Positions 1 through 5,055 of a stretch of DNA of 5,055 nucleotides are shown piece after piece (position 1 is the stretch's first letter; the number at the start of each line of letters is the position of its first letter). The notes under the pieces are model-generated. The model saw only the letters and a list, made by a program, of their open reading frames with translations. It had not been told where the DNA came from and did not search any database. The position numbers were made by a program, and so were the translations under genes. The DNA comes from DATJBC01 sp035515515 (GTDB lineage Bacteria > Actinomycetota > Acidimicrobiia > Acidimicrobiales > UBA8190): assembly GCA_035515515.1 (NCBI GenBank), contig DATJBC010000059.1, positions 1 to 5,055 of the forward strand. The letters run 5' to 3'.

Positions 1-1170
1 GCCGGCGCGCTCGCCGGACTCCCGCTCCTGGAGGACCTCCCCGCCCTCGACGGTCGCCGGGTGCTCGTGCGAGTCGACCTCAACGTGCCCCTGCACCACG
101 GCGCCGACGGGGCGCCCGCGGTGCGCGACGACTTCCGCATCCGGGCCGCGGCGCCCACCCTGTCGTGGCTGCTGGAGCGGGGCGCCTCGGTGACCGCCGC
201 CACGCACCTGGGGCGACCCCAGGGGAAGCCCGACCCCCGCTACGACGTGGCCCCGGTGCGGGCCCGCCTGGGCCAAGTCGTCCCCGGGGTGGCGCTGCTC
301 GACAACCTGCGCTTCGACCCCGGGGAGGAGGCCAACGACCCCGCCTTCGTGGACCGGCTGGTGGCGGGGTTCGACGCCTACGTCAACGACGCCTTCGGGG
401 CGTCCCACCGCGCCCACGCGTCCATCGTGGGCCCCCCCGCCCGCCTGCCGTCGGCGGCGGGTCGCCTCCTGGCCCGGGAGGTGGAGGTGCTGGGCGGGCT
501 GCGAGCGGGGGCCGTCCGCCCCTTCGCGGCCGTCGTGGGCGGGGCCAAGGTGGCGGACAAGGTGGGTGTGGTGCGGGCCCTCTTGGAGCGCGTCGACCAC
601 CTGGCGGTGGGCGGGGCCATGGCCTTCACCTTCCTTGCCGCCCGCGGCCACGACGTGGGCGACTCGCTGCTCGAGGCGGACCAGATCGAGGCGTGCGCGG
701 CCCTCCTGGACGAGGCCGGGGGGCGCATCGCCCTCCCCACCGACCTGGTGGCCCTGGCCCCGGGGGGGATGGTGGGCGACGGCGCACCGGGCACGGGCGA
801 GGTGCGCATGGTGGGGCCCGACATCCCCGCCGGCTGGCGCGGCCTGGACATCGGGCCGGAGACGGCGGGCACCTACGCGGACCTGGTGGCGGGGGCCCGC
901 ACCGTGCTGTGGAACGGACCCATGGGGGTGTTCGAGGACCCCCGCTTCGCGGCCGGCACCGCGGCGGTGGCCCAGGCGGTGGCGGACGGGCGGGCGTTCT
1001 CGGTGGTGGGGGGTGGCGACTCCGTCGCCGCCCTCGACCGGCTCGGCCTGGCGGGCCGGGTCGGGTTCGTGTCCACCGGGGGCGGCGCCTCGCTCGAGCT
1101 CCTCGAGCACGGCGACCTGCCGGGTCTGGCCGCCCTGCGCCACGCCTCCAACGCGCCAGGAGGTGCATGA
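1..1170 (+). CDS. pgk: Phosphoglycerate kinase, 5' end outside window
   Basis: Cytosolic glycolytic enzyme that moves the acyl phosphate of 1,3-bisphosphoglycerate to ADP, giving ATP and 3-phosphoglycerate. The frame is open from base 1 and encodes 389 residues here. The family N-terminal strand (GRRVLVRVDLNVPL) begins near residue 18 and residues before it are also in frame. The GTG at 61 would cut into this strand, so the true start probably lies upstream of the window. Visible family motifs, numbered from base 1: RVDLNVP at 24-30, HLGRP at 69-73, NDAFGASHRAHAS from 129, GGAKVADKVG near 180-190, VLWNGPMGVFE from 302, GGGDS at 337-341, and the STGGGASLELLE hinge from 358. The segment between HLGRP and LLDNLRF is only about 26 residues, against about 45 in the E. 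coli enzyme as I recall it. All substrate and nucleotide motifs remain, so an active enzyme is expected. tpiA follows with 1 nt between the pgk stop and its GTG start. A gap gene probably lies upstream, but it is not visible. Confidence 0.96.
   Translation, partial: AGALAGLPLLEDLPALDGRRVLVRVDLNVPLHHGADGAPAVRDDFRIRAAAPTLSWLLERGASVTAATHLGRPQGKPDPRYDVAPVRARLGQVVPGVALLDNLRFDPGEEANDPAFVDRLVAGFDAYVNDAFGASHRAHASIVGPPARLPSAAGRLLAREVEVLGGLRAGAVRPFAAVVGGAKVADKVGVVRALLERVDHLAVGGAMAFTFLAARGHDVGDSLLEADQIEACAALLDEAGGRIALPTDLVALAPGGMVGDGAPGTGEVRMVGPDIPAGWRGLDIGPETAGTYADLVAGARTVLWNGPMGVFEDPRFAAGTAAVAQAVADGRAFSVVGGGDSVAALDRLGLAGRVGFVSTGGGASLELLEHGDLPGLAALRHASNAPGGA
1158..1163 (+). promoter_or_regulatory. Ribosome binding site of tpiA
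   Basis: A perfect AGGAGG lies inside the end of pgk, 8 nt before the GTG at 1172. It decides the tpiA start. A GTG at 1163 is in the same frame but overlaps this site. The nearby ATG at 1167 is in another frame and ends after 14 codons. Confidence 0.85.
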
Positions 1171-1171
1171 G

Positions 1172-1981
1172 GTGGCGGGTTCCAAGGGACCGGGCCGGCG
1201 CCCGCTGGTGAGCGGCAACTGGAAGATGCACCACGACCATCTCCAGGCCATCCGCACCGTGCAGGACCTCGGCCTGCGCCTGGGCGCCGACGACGTGGCG
1301 TCGCTGGACGTGTCGGTGCACCCCGCCTTCACCAGTCTGCGCTCGGTGCAGACCGTCATCGAGGACCGCGCCATCCCCGTGGCGCTCGGCGCCCAGCACT
1401 GCCACCACGACGACCAGGGCGCCTTCACCGGCGAGGTGGCCCCGCCCATGCTGGCGCGCCTGGGGGTGTCGTTCGTCATCGTGGGCCACTCCGAGCGCCG
1501 CCAGTTCTTCGGGCAGACCGACGAGGTGGTGGCGGCCACCCTGCGCGCCGTGCTGCGCCACGGCATGACCCCCATCGTGTGCGTGGGGGAGACCGCCGAG
1601 GAGCGCGAGGACGGGGAGACCGAGGCCCGCCTGGCCTCCCAGGCCACCGCGGCGCTGCGGGGCCTGCCCCCCGAGCAGGTGGCCGGGCTGGTGGTGGCGT
1701 ACGAGCCCATCTGGGCCATCGGCACGGGCAACACGGCCACCGCGGGGGACGCCCAGGCCGCCTGCGCCCACCTGCGGGGGGTGGTGGGCGAGGTGTGCGG
1801 GGAGGACGCCGCCGCCGGCATGCGCATCCAGTACGGGGGGTCGGTCCGCCCCGACAACGCCGCGGAGCTCCTGGGCCAGCCCGACGTGGACGGGGCCCTG
1901 GTGGGCGGGGCCAGCCTCGACGCCCCCTCCTTCGCCGGGATCGTGCAGGCGGCGGCCTCGGCCCGGGCCGCCAGCCGGTGA
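1172..1981 (+). CDS. tpiA: Triosephosphate isomerase
   Basis: Cytosolic TIM-barrel enzyme interconverting dihydroxyacetone phosphate and glyceraldehyde 3-phosphate. The product is 269 residues from the GTG at 1172, slightly longer than the usual 250-260 because of a short polar N-terminal leader (AGSKGPGRRP). Catalytic residues are all present: Asn16 and Lys18 in SGNWKMH, the electrophile His106 in GHSERRQFF, and the base Glu178 in AYEPIWAIGTG, which also forms the mobile loop 6. The phosphate-binding segments IQYGGSVRPDN and DGALVGGASLD are intact near the C-terminus. The gene follows pgk almost without a gap, so the two are surely co-transcribed. Its stop codon sits in a small hairpin before secG. 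Function is assigned with near certainty from motifs; no oddities in the active site. Confidence 0.97.
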   Translation: MAGSKGPGRRPLVSGNWKMHHDHLQAIRTVQDLGLRLGADDVASLDVSVHPAFTSLRSVQTVIEDRAIPVALGAQHCHHDDQGAFTGEVAPPMLARLGVSFVIVGHSERRQFFGQTDEVVAATLRAVLRHGMTPIVCVGETAEEREDGETEARLASQATAALRGLPPEQVAGLVVAYEPIWAIGTGNTATAGDAQAACAHLRGVVGEVCGEDAAAGMRIQYGGSVRPDNAAELLGQPDVDGALVGGASLDAPSFAGIVQAAASARAASR

Positions 1982-1988
1982 AACCGGC
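1974..1988 (+). other. Small hairpin over the tpiA stop codon
   Basis: GCCGGT (1974-1979) and ACCGGC (1983-1988) form a perfect 6-bp stem with a GAA triloop that contains part of the tpiA stop codon. It is followed by ACCTTTGG rather than a T tract. It could weakly terminate or stabilise mRNA between tpiA and secG, or be chance in GC-rich DNA. Confidence 0.35.
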
Positions 1989-1996
1989 ACCTTTGG

Positions 1997-2002
1997 TAGC
2001 GT
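1997..2002 (+). promoter_or_regulatory. Possible -10 element before secG
   Basis: TAGCGT fits the actinobacterial TAnnnT -10 pattern and stands 31 nt before the secG GTG, right after the hairpin. No good -35 box is seen at 16-18 nt upstream. It could give secG and the lipoprotein their own transcript. Weak, sequence-only call. Confidence 0.25.
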
Positions 2003-2022
2003 CTTGCGGTCCGGGACGCCCC

Positions 2023-2028
2023 AGGAGG
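2023..2028 (+). promoter_or_regulatory. Ribosome binding site of secG
   Basis: A perfect AGGAGG ends 5 nt before the GTG at 2034. It selects that start over the upstream in-frame ATG-like alternative at 2004 (TTG), which would add ten polar residues in front of the first membrane helix. Confidence 0.85.
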
Positions 2029-2033
2029 ACGCC

Positions 2034-2264
2034 GTGCTGACGATCGTGATCGTGGTCCTGCACATCATGGTGTCGCTCGCCCTCGTCTTCCTGATCCTCA
2101 TGCACTCGGGCAAAGGTGGCGGCCTGTCGGACATGTTCGGCGGTTCGGTCGGGCAGGCGGCGGCGGGCTCGACGGTGGTCGAGAAGAACCTGGACCGCAT
2201 CACGATCACCGTGGCGATCATCTTCGCCTTCACCACCGTGACCCTGGCCCTGCGACTGCAGTGA
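2034..2264 (+). CDS. secG: Preprotein translocase subunit SecG
   Basis: Small inner-membrane subunit of the SecYEG channel, which helps SecA-driven export. The 76-residue product has the expected two-helix form: helix 1 at about residues 2-23 (hydrophobic, ending LVFLILM), the conserved cytoplasmic loop HSGKGGGLSDMFGG at 24-37, a small-residue linker with VVEKNLDRIT at 48-57, and helix 2 at about 58-73. GTG is chosen because AGGAGG lies 5 nt upstream. The length is normal for actinobacterial SecG. Its place behind pgk-tpiA is a common arrangement in high-GC Gram-positives. The stop overlaps the start of the next gene in the sequence GTGA, so translation of the lipoprotein is probably coupled to secG. 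Confidence 0.94.
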   Translation: MLTIVIVVLHIMVSLALVFLILMHSGKGGGLSDMFGGSVGQAAAGSTVVEKNLDRITITVAIIFAFTTVTLALRLQ

Positions 2265-4051
2265 CCGTCGGCGGTGCCGGCGGCTGGGGGGATGCCGCCG
2301 CGCCGGCCAGCGAGGACGGCCGCCGGTCCCCGCGCCGTGGGCGGCGGGGCGCGCTCCCCGCCATGCTGGCGGTGACGGCCGTGGTCCTGGTGGCGTGCTC
2401 GGGGGCCCGGGGCGACACCCCCACCACCACGACGGGGGCCCCCCGGCTGGTGCCCGCCGCGGGCGGCACCGCCACGGTGGCGCTGGACCAGGTGCCCCTC
2501 ACACTGAACGACCACACGGTGGCGGGCGACACCGCCGACGCCCGCATGGTGGCCAGCGCGGTGTGGCCCCAGGTCTTCCGGGTGGGCCCGGGGCTCGTGC
2601 CCCAGCTCGACACCAACGTCGTCGACAGCGCCGAGGTCATCAGCCTCAGCCCCCAGACGGTGGTGTACAAGATCGACCGGCGGGCGCTGTGGTCCGACGG
2701 CGTCCCCATCACCGCCGCGGACTTCACCTACGCCTGGCAGTCCCAACGCGGCGACGGCCTCGACGTCGACGGCACCCCGGACTCGGTGGCCTCGACCCTC
2801 GGCTACCGCGACATCGCCTCGCTCACGGGCTCCAACCACGGGCGCACCGTGACCGTGGTGTTCCGCACCCCCTTCGCCGACTGGGAGTCGCTGTTCGACG
2901 ACCTGCTGCCCGCCCACGTGGCCGAGCGGGTGGGGTGGAACCAGGGCTTCGACCGCTTCGACCCGTCGGTGCTCGTGTCGGGCGGGCCGTGGAAGGTGGT
3001 GTCGTGGACGCCGGGGTCCCGGATCGTGCTGGGCCGCAATCCCCGCTGGTGGGCGTCGCGCGCCTTTCTCTCCACGGTGGTGGTGGAGGCCGTCCCCGGC
3101 GGCCAGACCCTGTCGTCGGACCTCGGGGGCGGCCGCGTCCAGGTGGCCTACCCGAGCGGGTTCGACCAGTCGTTCCTGGCGCAGTCGGCGTCGTCGGCCA
3201 CCCTGGAGAGCGCATCGAGTCTGGGCGCCACCATGCTGCAGCTCGAGTTCAACGCCTCGCGTCCCCCGCTCGCCTCGGCCACGGCCCGCCAGGGCATCGC
3301 CCACATGGTCAACCGGCCCGGGCTGGTCACCGAGGTGGGCCAGCCCGAGGACCATTCGGTGTGGCTGGACAACGACCACCTCTTCGCCAACTTCGAGCCG
3401 GGCTACAGCGACGCCGCCGCCGGGTACGAGACGGTCGACCCGGTGACGGGCACGCGGCTGCTCGAGCAGAGCGGGTTCACGCTCGGGGCCCACGGCACAT
3501 GGACGCTGCACGCCAGGCCCGCCACCCTGACCCTCGTGTGGGCGGGGGACGACCCGTGGTCGGCGGCGGCCGGACCCATCGTGGCCGCCCAGCTCGTGGC
3601 GGCCGGCTTCTCGGTGGTGTCGGAGCCGGTCCCCGCGGCGCAGCTCTTCGGCACCGTACTCCCCACGGGGTCCTTCGACCTCGCCGTGGTTCCCGTCGCC
3701 GCCACGCCCTATGTGAGCGCCATGGGCGCGGTGTTCTCGCTCTCGCCGGCCATCACCGGGGGGGCGTTCAGCCAGGACTACGGGGGCTTCGACGACCCCA
3801 GGATCGACACGCTGTTCACCCAGGCGGTGCAGAACCTGGACACGCCCGGCGCCATGGCGACGTACCGCCAGATCGACCAGGACCTGTGGCTCGAGATGCC
3901 CACGCTGCCGCTGTTCGCCGAGCCCACGGTGGTGGTGTGGTCGGCCTCCCTTGCCAACGTGAGCGACGACCCCGGCGGCCTCGGCCCGTTGTGGAGCATG
4001 CGGCTGTGGACGGCGCTCGGTCCGGCGCCCACCACCACGACGAAGCCGTGA
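2261..4051 (+). CDS. Lipoprotein, family-5 ABC substrate-binding protein (LpqW/DppA-like)
   Basis: Predicted cell-surface lipoprotein of 596 residues with the peptide/nickel-type (SBP_bac_5) fold. The N-terminus has an unusually long arginine-rich leader (1-34), a hydrophobic core (35-45) and a lipobox LVAC with Cys46 as the lipidated residue. A PTTTT spacer follows. Family signatures are VVYKIDRRALWSDGVPITAADFTYAW (key W144, SDG, DF; the WSDG..DF..AW part spans 144-159), LFDDLLPAHV, SGGPWKVVSW at 240-249, RNPRWW, and the NASRPPLASATARQGIAHMVNR segment from 331. From memory, the layout resembles mycobacterial LpqW, a DppA-like lipoprotein tied to cell-envelope mannolipid synthesis, as much as true oligopeptide binders. 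The ligand cannot be told from sequence. It ends in PTTTTKP. The GTG start overlaps the secG stop by 4 nt with no clear ribosome site of its own; starting at the ATG of Met35 would remove all positive charge before the hydrophobic core. No permease or ATPase gene is adjacent. Confidence 0.88.
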   Translation: MTVGGAGGWGDAAAPASEDGRRSPRRGRRGALPAMLAVTAVVLVACSGARGDTPTTTTGAPRLVPAAGGTATVALDQVPLTLNDHTVAGDTADARMVASAVWPQVFRVGPGLVPQLDTNVVDSAEVISLSPQTVVYKIDRRALWSDGVPITAADFTYAWQSQRGDGLDVDGTPDSVASTLGYRDIASLTGSNHGRTVTVVFRTPFADWESLFDDLLPAHVAERVGWNQGFDRFDPSVLVSGGPWKVVSWTPGSRIVLGRNPRWWASRAFLSTVVVEAVPGGQTLSSDLGGGRVQVAYPSGFDQSFLAQSASSATLESASSLGATMLQLEFNASRPPLASATARQGIAHMVNRPGLVTEVGQPEDHSVWLDNDHLFANFEPGYSDAAAGYETVDPVTGTRLLEQSGFTLGAHGTWTLHARPATLTLVWAGDDPWSAAAGPIVAAQLVAAGFSVVSEPVPAAQLFGTVLPTGSFDLAVVPVAATPYVSAMGAVFSLSPAITGGAFSQDYGGFDDPRIDTLFTQAVQNLDTPGAMATYRQIDQDLWLEMPTLPLFAEPTVVVWSASLANVSDDPGGLGPLWSMRLWTALGPAPTTTTKP

Positions 4052-4061
4052 GTCCAGGCAT

Positions 4062-4079
4062 CGAGGCTCGGTGGCCTCG
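4062..4079 (+). terminator. Hairpin after the lipoprotein gene, possible terminator
   Basis: CGAGGC (4062-4067) and GCCTCG (4074-4079) make a perfect 6-bp GC-rich stem with a 6-nt loop, starting 10 nt after the lipoprotein stop. There is no T tract, so it would be an actinobacterial type without U tail. It overlaps the place where the -35 box of the tRNA promoter would sit. Confidence 0.35.
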
Positions 4080-4082
4080 CGC

Positions 4083-4088
4083 TAGAGT
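4083..4088 (+). promoter_or_regulatory. Possible -10 element of the tRNA-Leu promoter
   Basis: TAGAGT matches the TAnnnT -10 pattern and lies 35 nt before the mature tRNA, which would allow a short 5' leader for RNase P to remove. The best -35 candidate, TCGAGG at 4061-4066 with a 16-nt spacer, is poor. Confidence 0.4.
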
Positions 4089-4123
4089 GCTCGTCGCGCC
4101 GTATCCACAGGTGGCGCGCACTC

Positions 4124-4207
4124 GTCGGAGTGGCGGAATAGGCAGACGCGCTAGCTTGAGGGGCTAGTGCCCGCAAGGGCGTAGGGGTTCAAGTCCCCTC
4201 TCCGACA
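4124..4207 (+). tRNA. tRNA-Leu (anticodon GAG)
   Basis: Complete 84-nt class II tRNA that folds by hand. The acceptor stem is GTCGGAG (4124-4130) with CTCCGAC (4200-4206) and discriminator A4207. The D stem is GCG/CGC with GG in its loop. The anticodon stem is CTAGC/GCTAG with loop TTGAGGG, giving anticodon GAG at 4158-4160, which reads CUC and CUU. The long variable arm is GCCC-GCAA-GGGC flanked by single T residues and a G. The T stem is AGGGG/CCCCT with loop TTCAAGT. All stems are perfect. CCA is not encoded, so it must be added by the nucleotidyltransferase. The 3' half serves on the opposite strand as the end of a recombinase reading frame, which marks it as a likely integration site. 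Confidence 0.97.
4161..4207. other. Putative attachment site in the tRNA-Leu 3' half
   Basis: The boundary between GC-rich backbone and lower-GC recombinase DNA falls at the 3' end of this tRNA, and the recombinase frame ends within it. Integration at tRNA 3' ends that restores the gene is a well-known pattern. No second copy of this sequence is seen in the window, so the other end of the element lies elsewhere or is gone. The exact crossover cannot be placed. Confidence 0.4.
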
Positions 4208-4892
4208 CGCAAATTCGCATACCACTCTCTCGCAGTCCCACTTCTGCCAACGTCACGTTGATCGGCGGAGCCCCTACCGCTTGCACCTCTAAGTGGTCCG
4301 GAAACACGATCACGGCTTCGACCAGCTCCTCCACAAGCACTCGCCGTTCGGCGGCTGTGCCGGCCTTCCAGACGGCTTCCACGTCAATCTCGCGGAGCAG
4401 GGCGGCCACGTCGGAAAAACGTTCAGCCAGCTCGTCCTGCCGTGCGCTCTCCGCTTCGACTTCAGCTTCCTCGGCACGGAGCGACTCGATCTGCCGAGTC
4501 AGGCGTGCCTCCTCGTCGCCGAACGCATCGGCACTGATGCGGTCCTCGTAGTGCAGGCTCAACAGTTTCTGCCGTTTGGCTAGGAGGGACGTCAGGGTGG
4601 CCTGCCGGGTCACTCCACGGCCGGACTCGTCTGACCCGAGCGTGTGCGAAAGCTGCGCCCGGATCGCTTCCTGCAGCTCGTCGTCGCCGGCCAGCTCCCG
4701 GAGTCCGAGCACTGCCGCCCTGTGCAGGCCATTGGCCGCACGCCCGGCTTGGGGGCAGATCGTGAGCCGAACCTGTCCATGCCTGGCGGGGCTTTTCGTT
4801 GCTATTTCAAGTGAAGGCGTGCCCTCCGGGCCCACCTCCTTGCGGTGGGGACAGCGGTTGGGCCTCGCTCGGTGGCTGGGCGCCGGTATCAC
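4164..4892 (-). pseudogene. C-terminal remnant of a large serine recombinase/integrase
   Basis: Open frame of 242 residues from a GTG at 4892-4890. Residues from about 57 to 215 look like the C-terminal part of large serine recombinases. They include a helix (LHRAAVLGLRELAGDDELQ), the motif LHYEDRISADAFGDEEARL at 113-131, a charged coiled coil to about 160, and DVEAVWKAGTAAERRVLVEEL at 170-190, followed by strands ending near 215. The N-terminal resolvase catalytic domain with its serine, the recombinase domain and a Cys4 zinc ribbon are all missing. Residues 1-56 match nothing I know. Residues 229-242 (VSERGLEPLRPCGH) are the antisense translation of the tRNA-Leu 3' half, an ending often seen where recombinases abut tRNA genes. 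Lower GC than the genes before it indicates transfer. It cannot be a working recombinase; expression of the fragment as a small DNA-binding-like protein is possible but unproven. The fragment identity is fairly sure, the start is not. Confidence 0.72.
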
Positions 4893-4925
4893 GTTTGTAG
4901 ACTCTATAGTCTACAAAACGTAGAC
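4208..4925. mobile_element. Remnant of a tRNA-Leu-integrated element
   Basis: The stretch between the tRNA and the palindrome contains only the recombinase fragment. GC is about 55% in 4201-4260 and about 67% in 4501-4560 by hand count, against 80% in 721-780 of pgk. The right-hand limit is uncertain; 4925 is used because the last palindrome half-site ends there. No cargo genes, excisionase or terminal repeats are visible. Confidence 0.45.
4894..4925. promoter_or_regulatory. Palindrome with three GTAGAC/GTCTAC half-sites
   Basis: TTTGTAGACT (4894-4903) and AGTCTACAAA (4908-4917) are a perfect 10-bp inverted repeat around CTAT. With one bulged A the symmetry extends outward through ACG/CGT. 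A third half-site, GTAGAC at 4920-4925, follows. The three half-sites (4897-4902, 4909-4914, 4920-4925) alternate in orientation with centres 12 and 11 bp apart, about one helical turn. This suits a dimeric repressor operator, or a recombinase site. The A+T-rich core offers TATAGT (4905-4910) on the plus strand and TAGAGT on the minus strand as -10-like hexamers. The latter ends 8 nt before the GTG of the recombinase fragment, as in a leaderless transcript. The binding protein is unknown. Confidence 0.6.
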
Positions 4926-4954
4926 GCCCCGCACCCTTGGAACTTTCCTCAGGA

Positions 4955-4988
4955 TTGACGAGGCTCCGTCCCCAGCGGGCGTTACACT
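4955..4988 (+). promoter_or_regulatory. Weak promoter-like signal near window end
   Basis: TTGACG (4955-4960) resembles a -35 box and TACACT (4983-4988) a TAnnnT -10 box, but the 22-nt spacer is too long for a normal sigma-A promoter. TACACT alone may be the -10 of a gene beyond the window. No start codon with a ribosome site is seen in 4989-5055 on the plus strand. Confidence 0.2.
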
Positions 4989-5055
4989 GCCGACCCTGCT
5001 CGTCTCGGGATCCCTCCGGCGTTCCCTCCCGCCACGGCGGCCACCGGCTCCTCGG

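Noticed and set aside
165..1211. 348-codon plus-strand frame inside pgk
   Set aside because: Gly/Arg/Pro-rich shadow of pgk in another frame with no recognisable domain.
1167..1211. ATG overlapping the pgk stop as ATGA, a tempting tpiA start
   Set aside because: It is in a different frame from tpiA and stops after 14 codons. The GTG at 1172 is in frame and well spaced from AGGAGG.
626..3511. 961-codon open frame on the minus strand
   Set aside because: It lies antisense to pgk, tpiA, secG and the lipoprotein, all with clear family motifs. Its protein is rich in G, R, H and P with no domain, as expected from the opposite strand of GC-rich codons.
4831..4850. Inverted repeat CCCACC/GGTGGG with AAGGAGG on the minus strand
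   Set aside because: The 6-bp stem and the ribosome-site-like AAGGAGG have no suitably spaced start codon that opens a recognisable gene, and no T tract follows.
4258..4923. Several plus-strand frames opposite the recombinase fragment
   Set aside because: They are Ser/Arg-rich or otherwise unlike known proteins, while the minus strand shows recombinase-like motifs and coiled-coil pattern.
4807..5055. Minus-strand frame open from the window end to a stop at 4807
   Set aside because: Eighty-two codons of no recognisable family that run across the palindrome. An open frame of this length is common by chance at this GC content.
4208..5055. Search for a second copy of the tRNA 3' end, CRISPR repeats or insertion-sequence ends
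   Set aside because: No repeat of the GGTTCAAGTCCC segment, no regularly spaced repeats and no transposase motif were found by reading both strands.

Overview
The window is a very GC-rich (up to about 80% in places) bacterial chromosome segment. GTG start codons, AGGAGG ribosome binding sites, threonine-run protein tails and the order pgk-tpiA-secG point to a high-GC actinobacterium; the style fits Acidimicrobiia, but that placement is inference, not shown.

Layout. Positions 1-4051 are a tight plus-strand run of four genes: phosphoglycerate kinase (pgk, 5' end outside the window), triosephosphate isomerase (tpiA), the preprotein translocase subunit SecG (secG), and a large lipoprotein of the family-5 (peptide-type) ABC substrate-binding fold. 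pgk and tpiA catalyse neighbouring steps of lower glycolysis. secG is a frequent actinobacterial partner at the 3' end of this cluster. The lipoprotein overlaps the secG stop by 4 nt, so it is probably translationally coupled to it, although no permease or ATPase genes are visible. A small hairpin and a weak -10-like hexamer lie between tpiA and secG, so secG and the lipoprotein may also have their own promoter.

Positions 4052-4123 are a short intergenic region with a 6-bp hairpin (possible terminator) and a TAGAGT -10-like hexamer. Next comes an intact tRNA-Leu with anticodon GAG (4124-4207) and no encoded CCA.

From 4208 the base composition drops sharply (about 55% GC in 4201-4260). The minus strand carries only the C-terminal coiled-coil part of a large serine recombinase. 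Its last 14 or so codons are read from the antisense strand of the tRNA gene. This looks like the decayed end of an element that integrated at the 3' end of the tRNA. Just beyond its 5' edge is a striking palindrome with three alternating GTAGAC/GTCTAC half-sites (4894-4925). The last 130 bases hold no recognisable gene, only a weak promoter-like signal.

The most noteworthy points are the recombinase-tRNA fusion scar, the three-half-site palindrome, the orphan LpqW-like lipoprotein tied to secG, and a phosphoglycerate kinase that lacks roughly 20 residues in its N-terminal domain.
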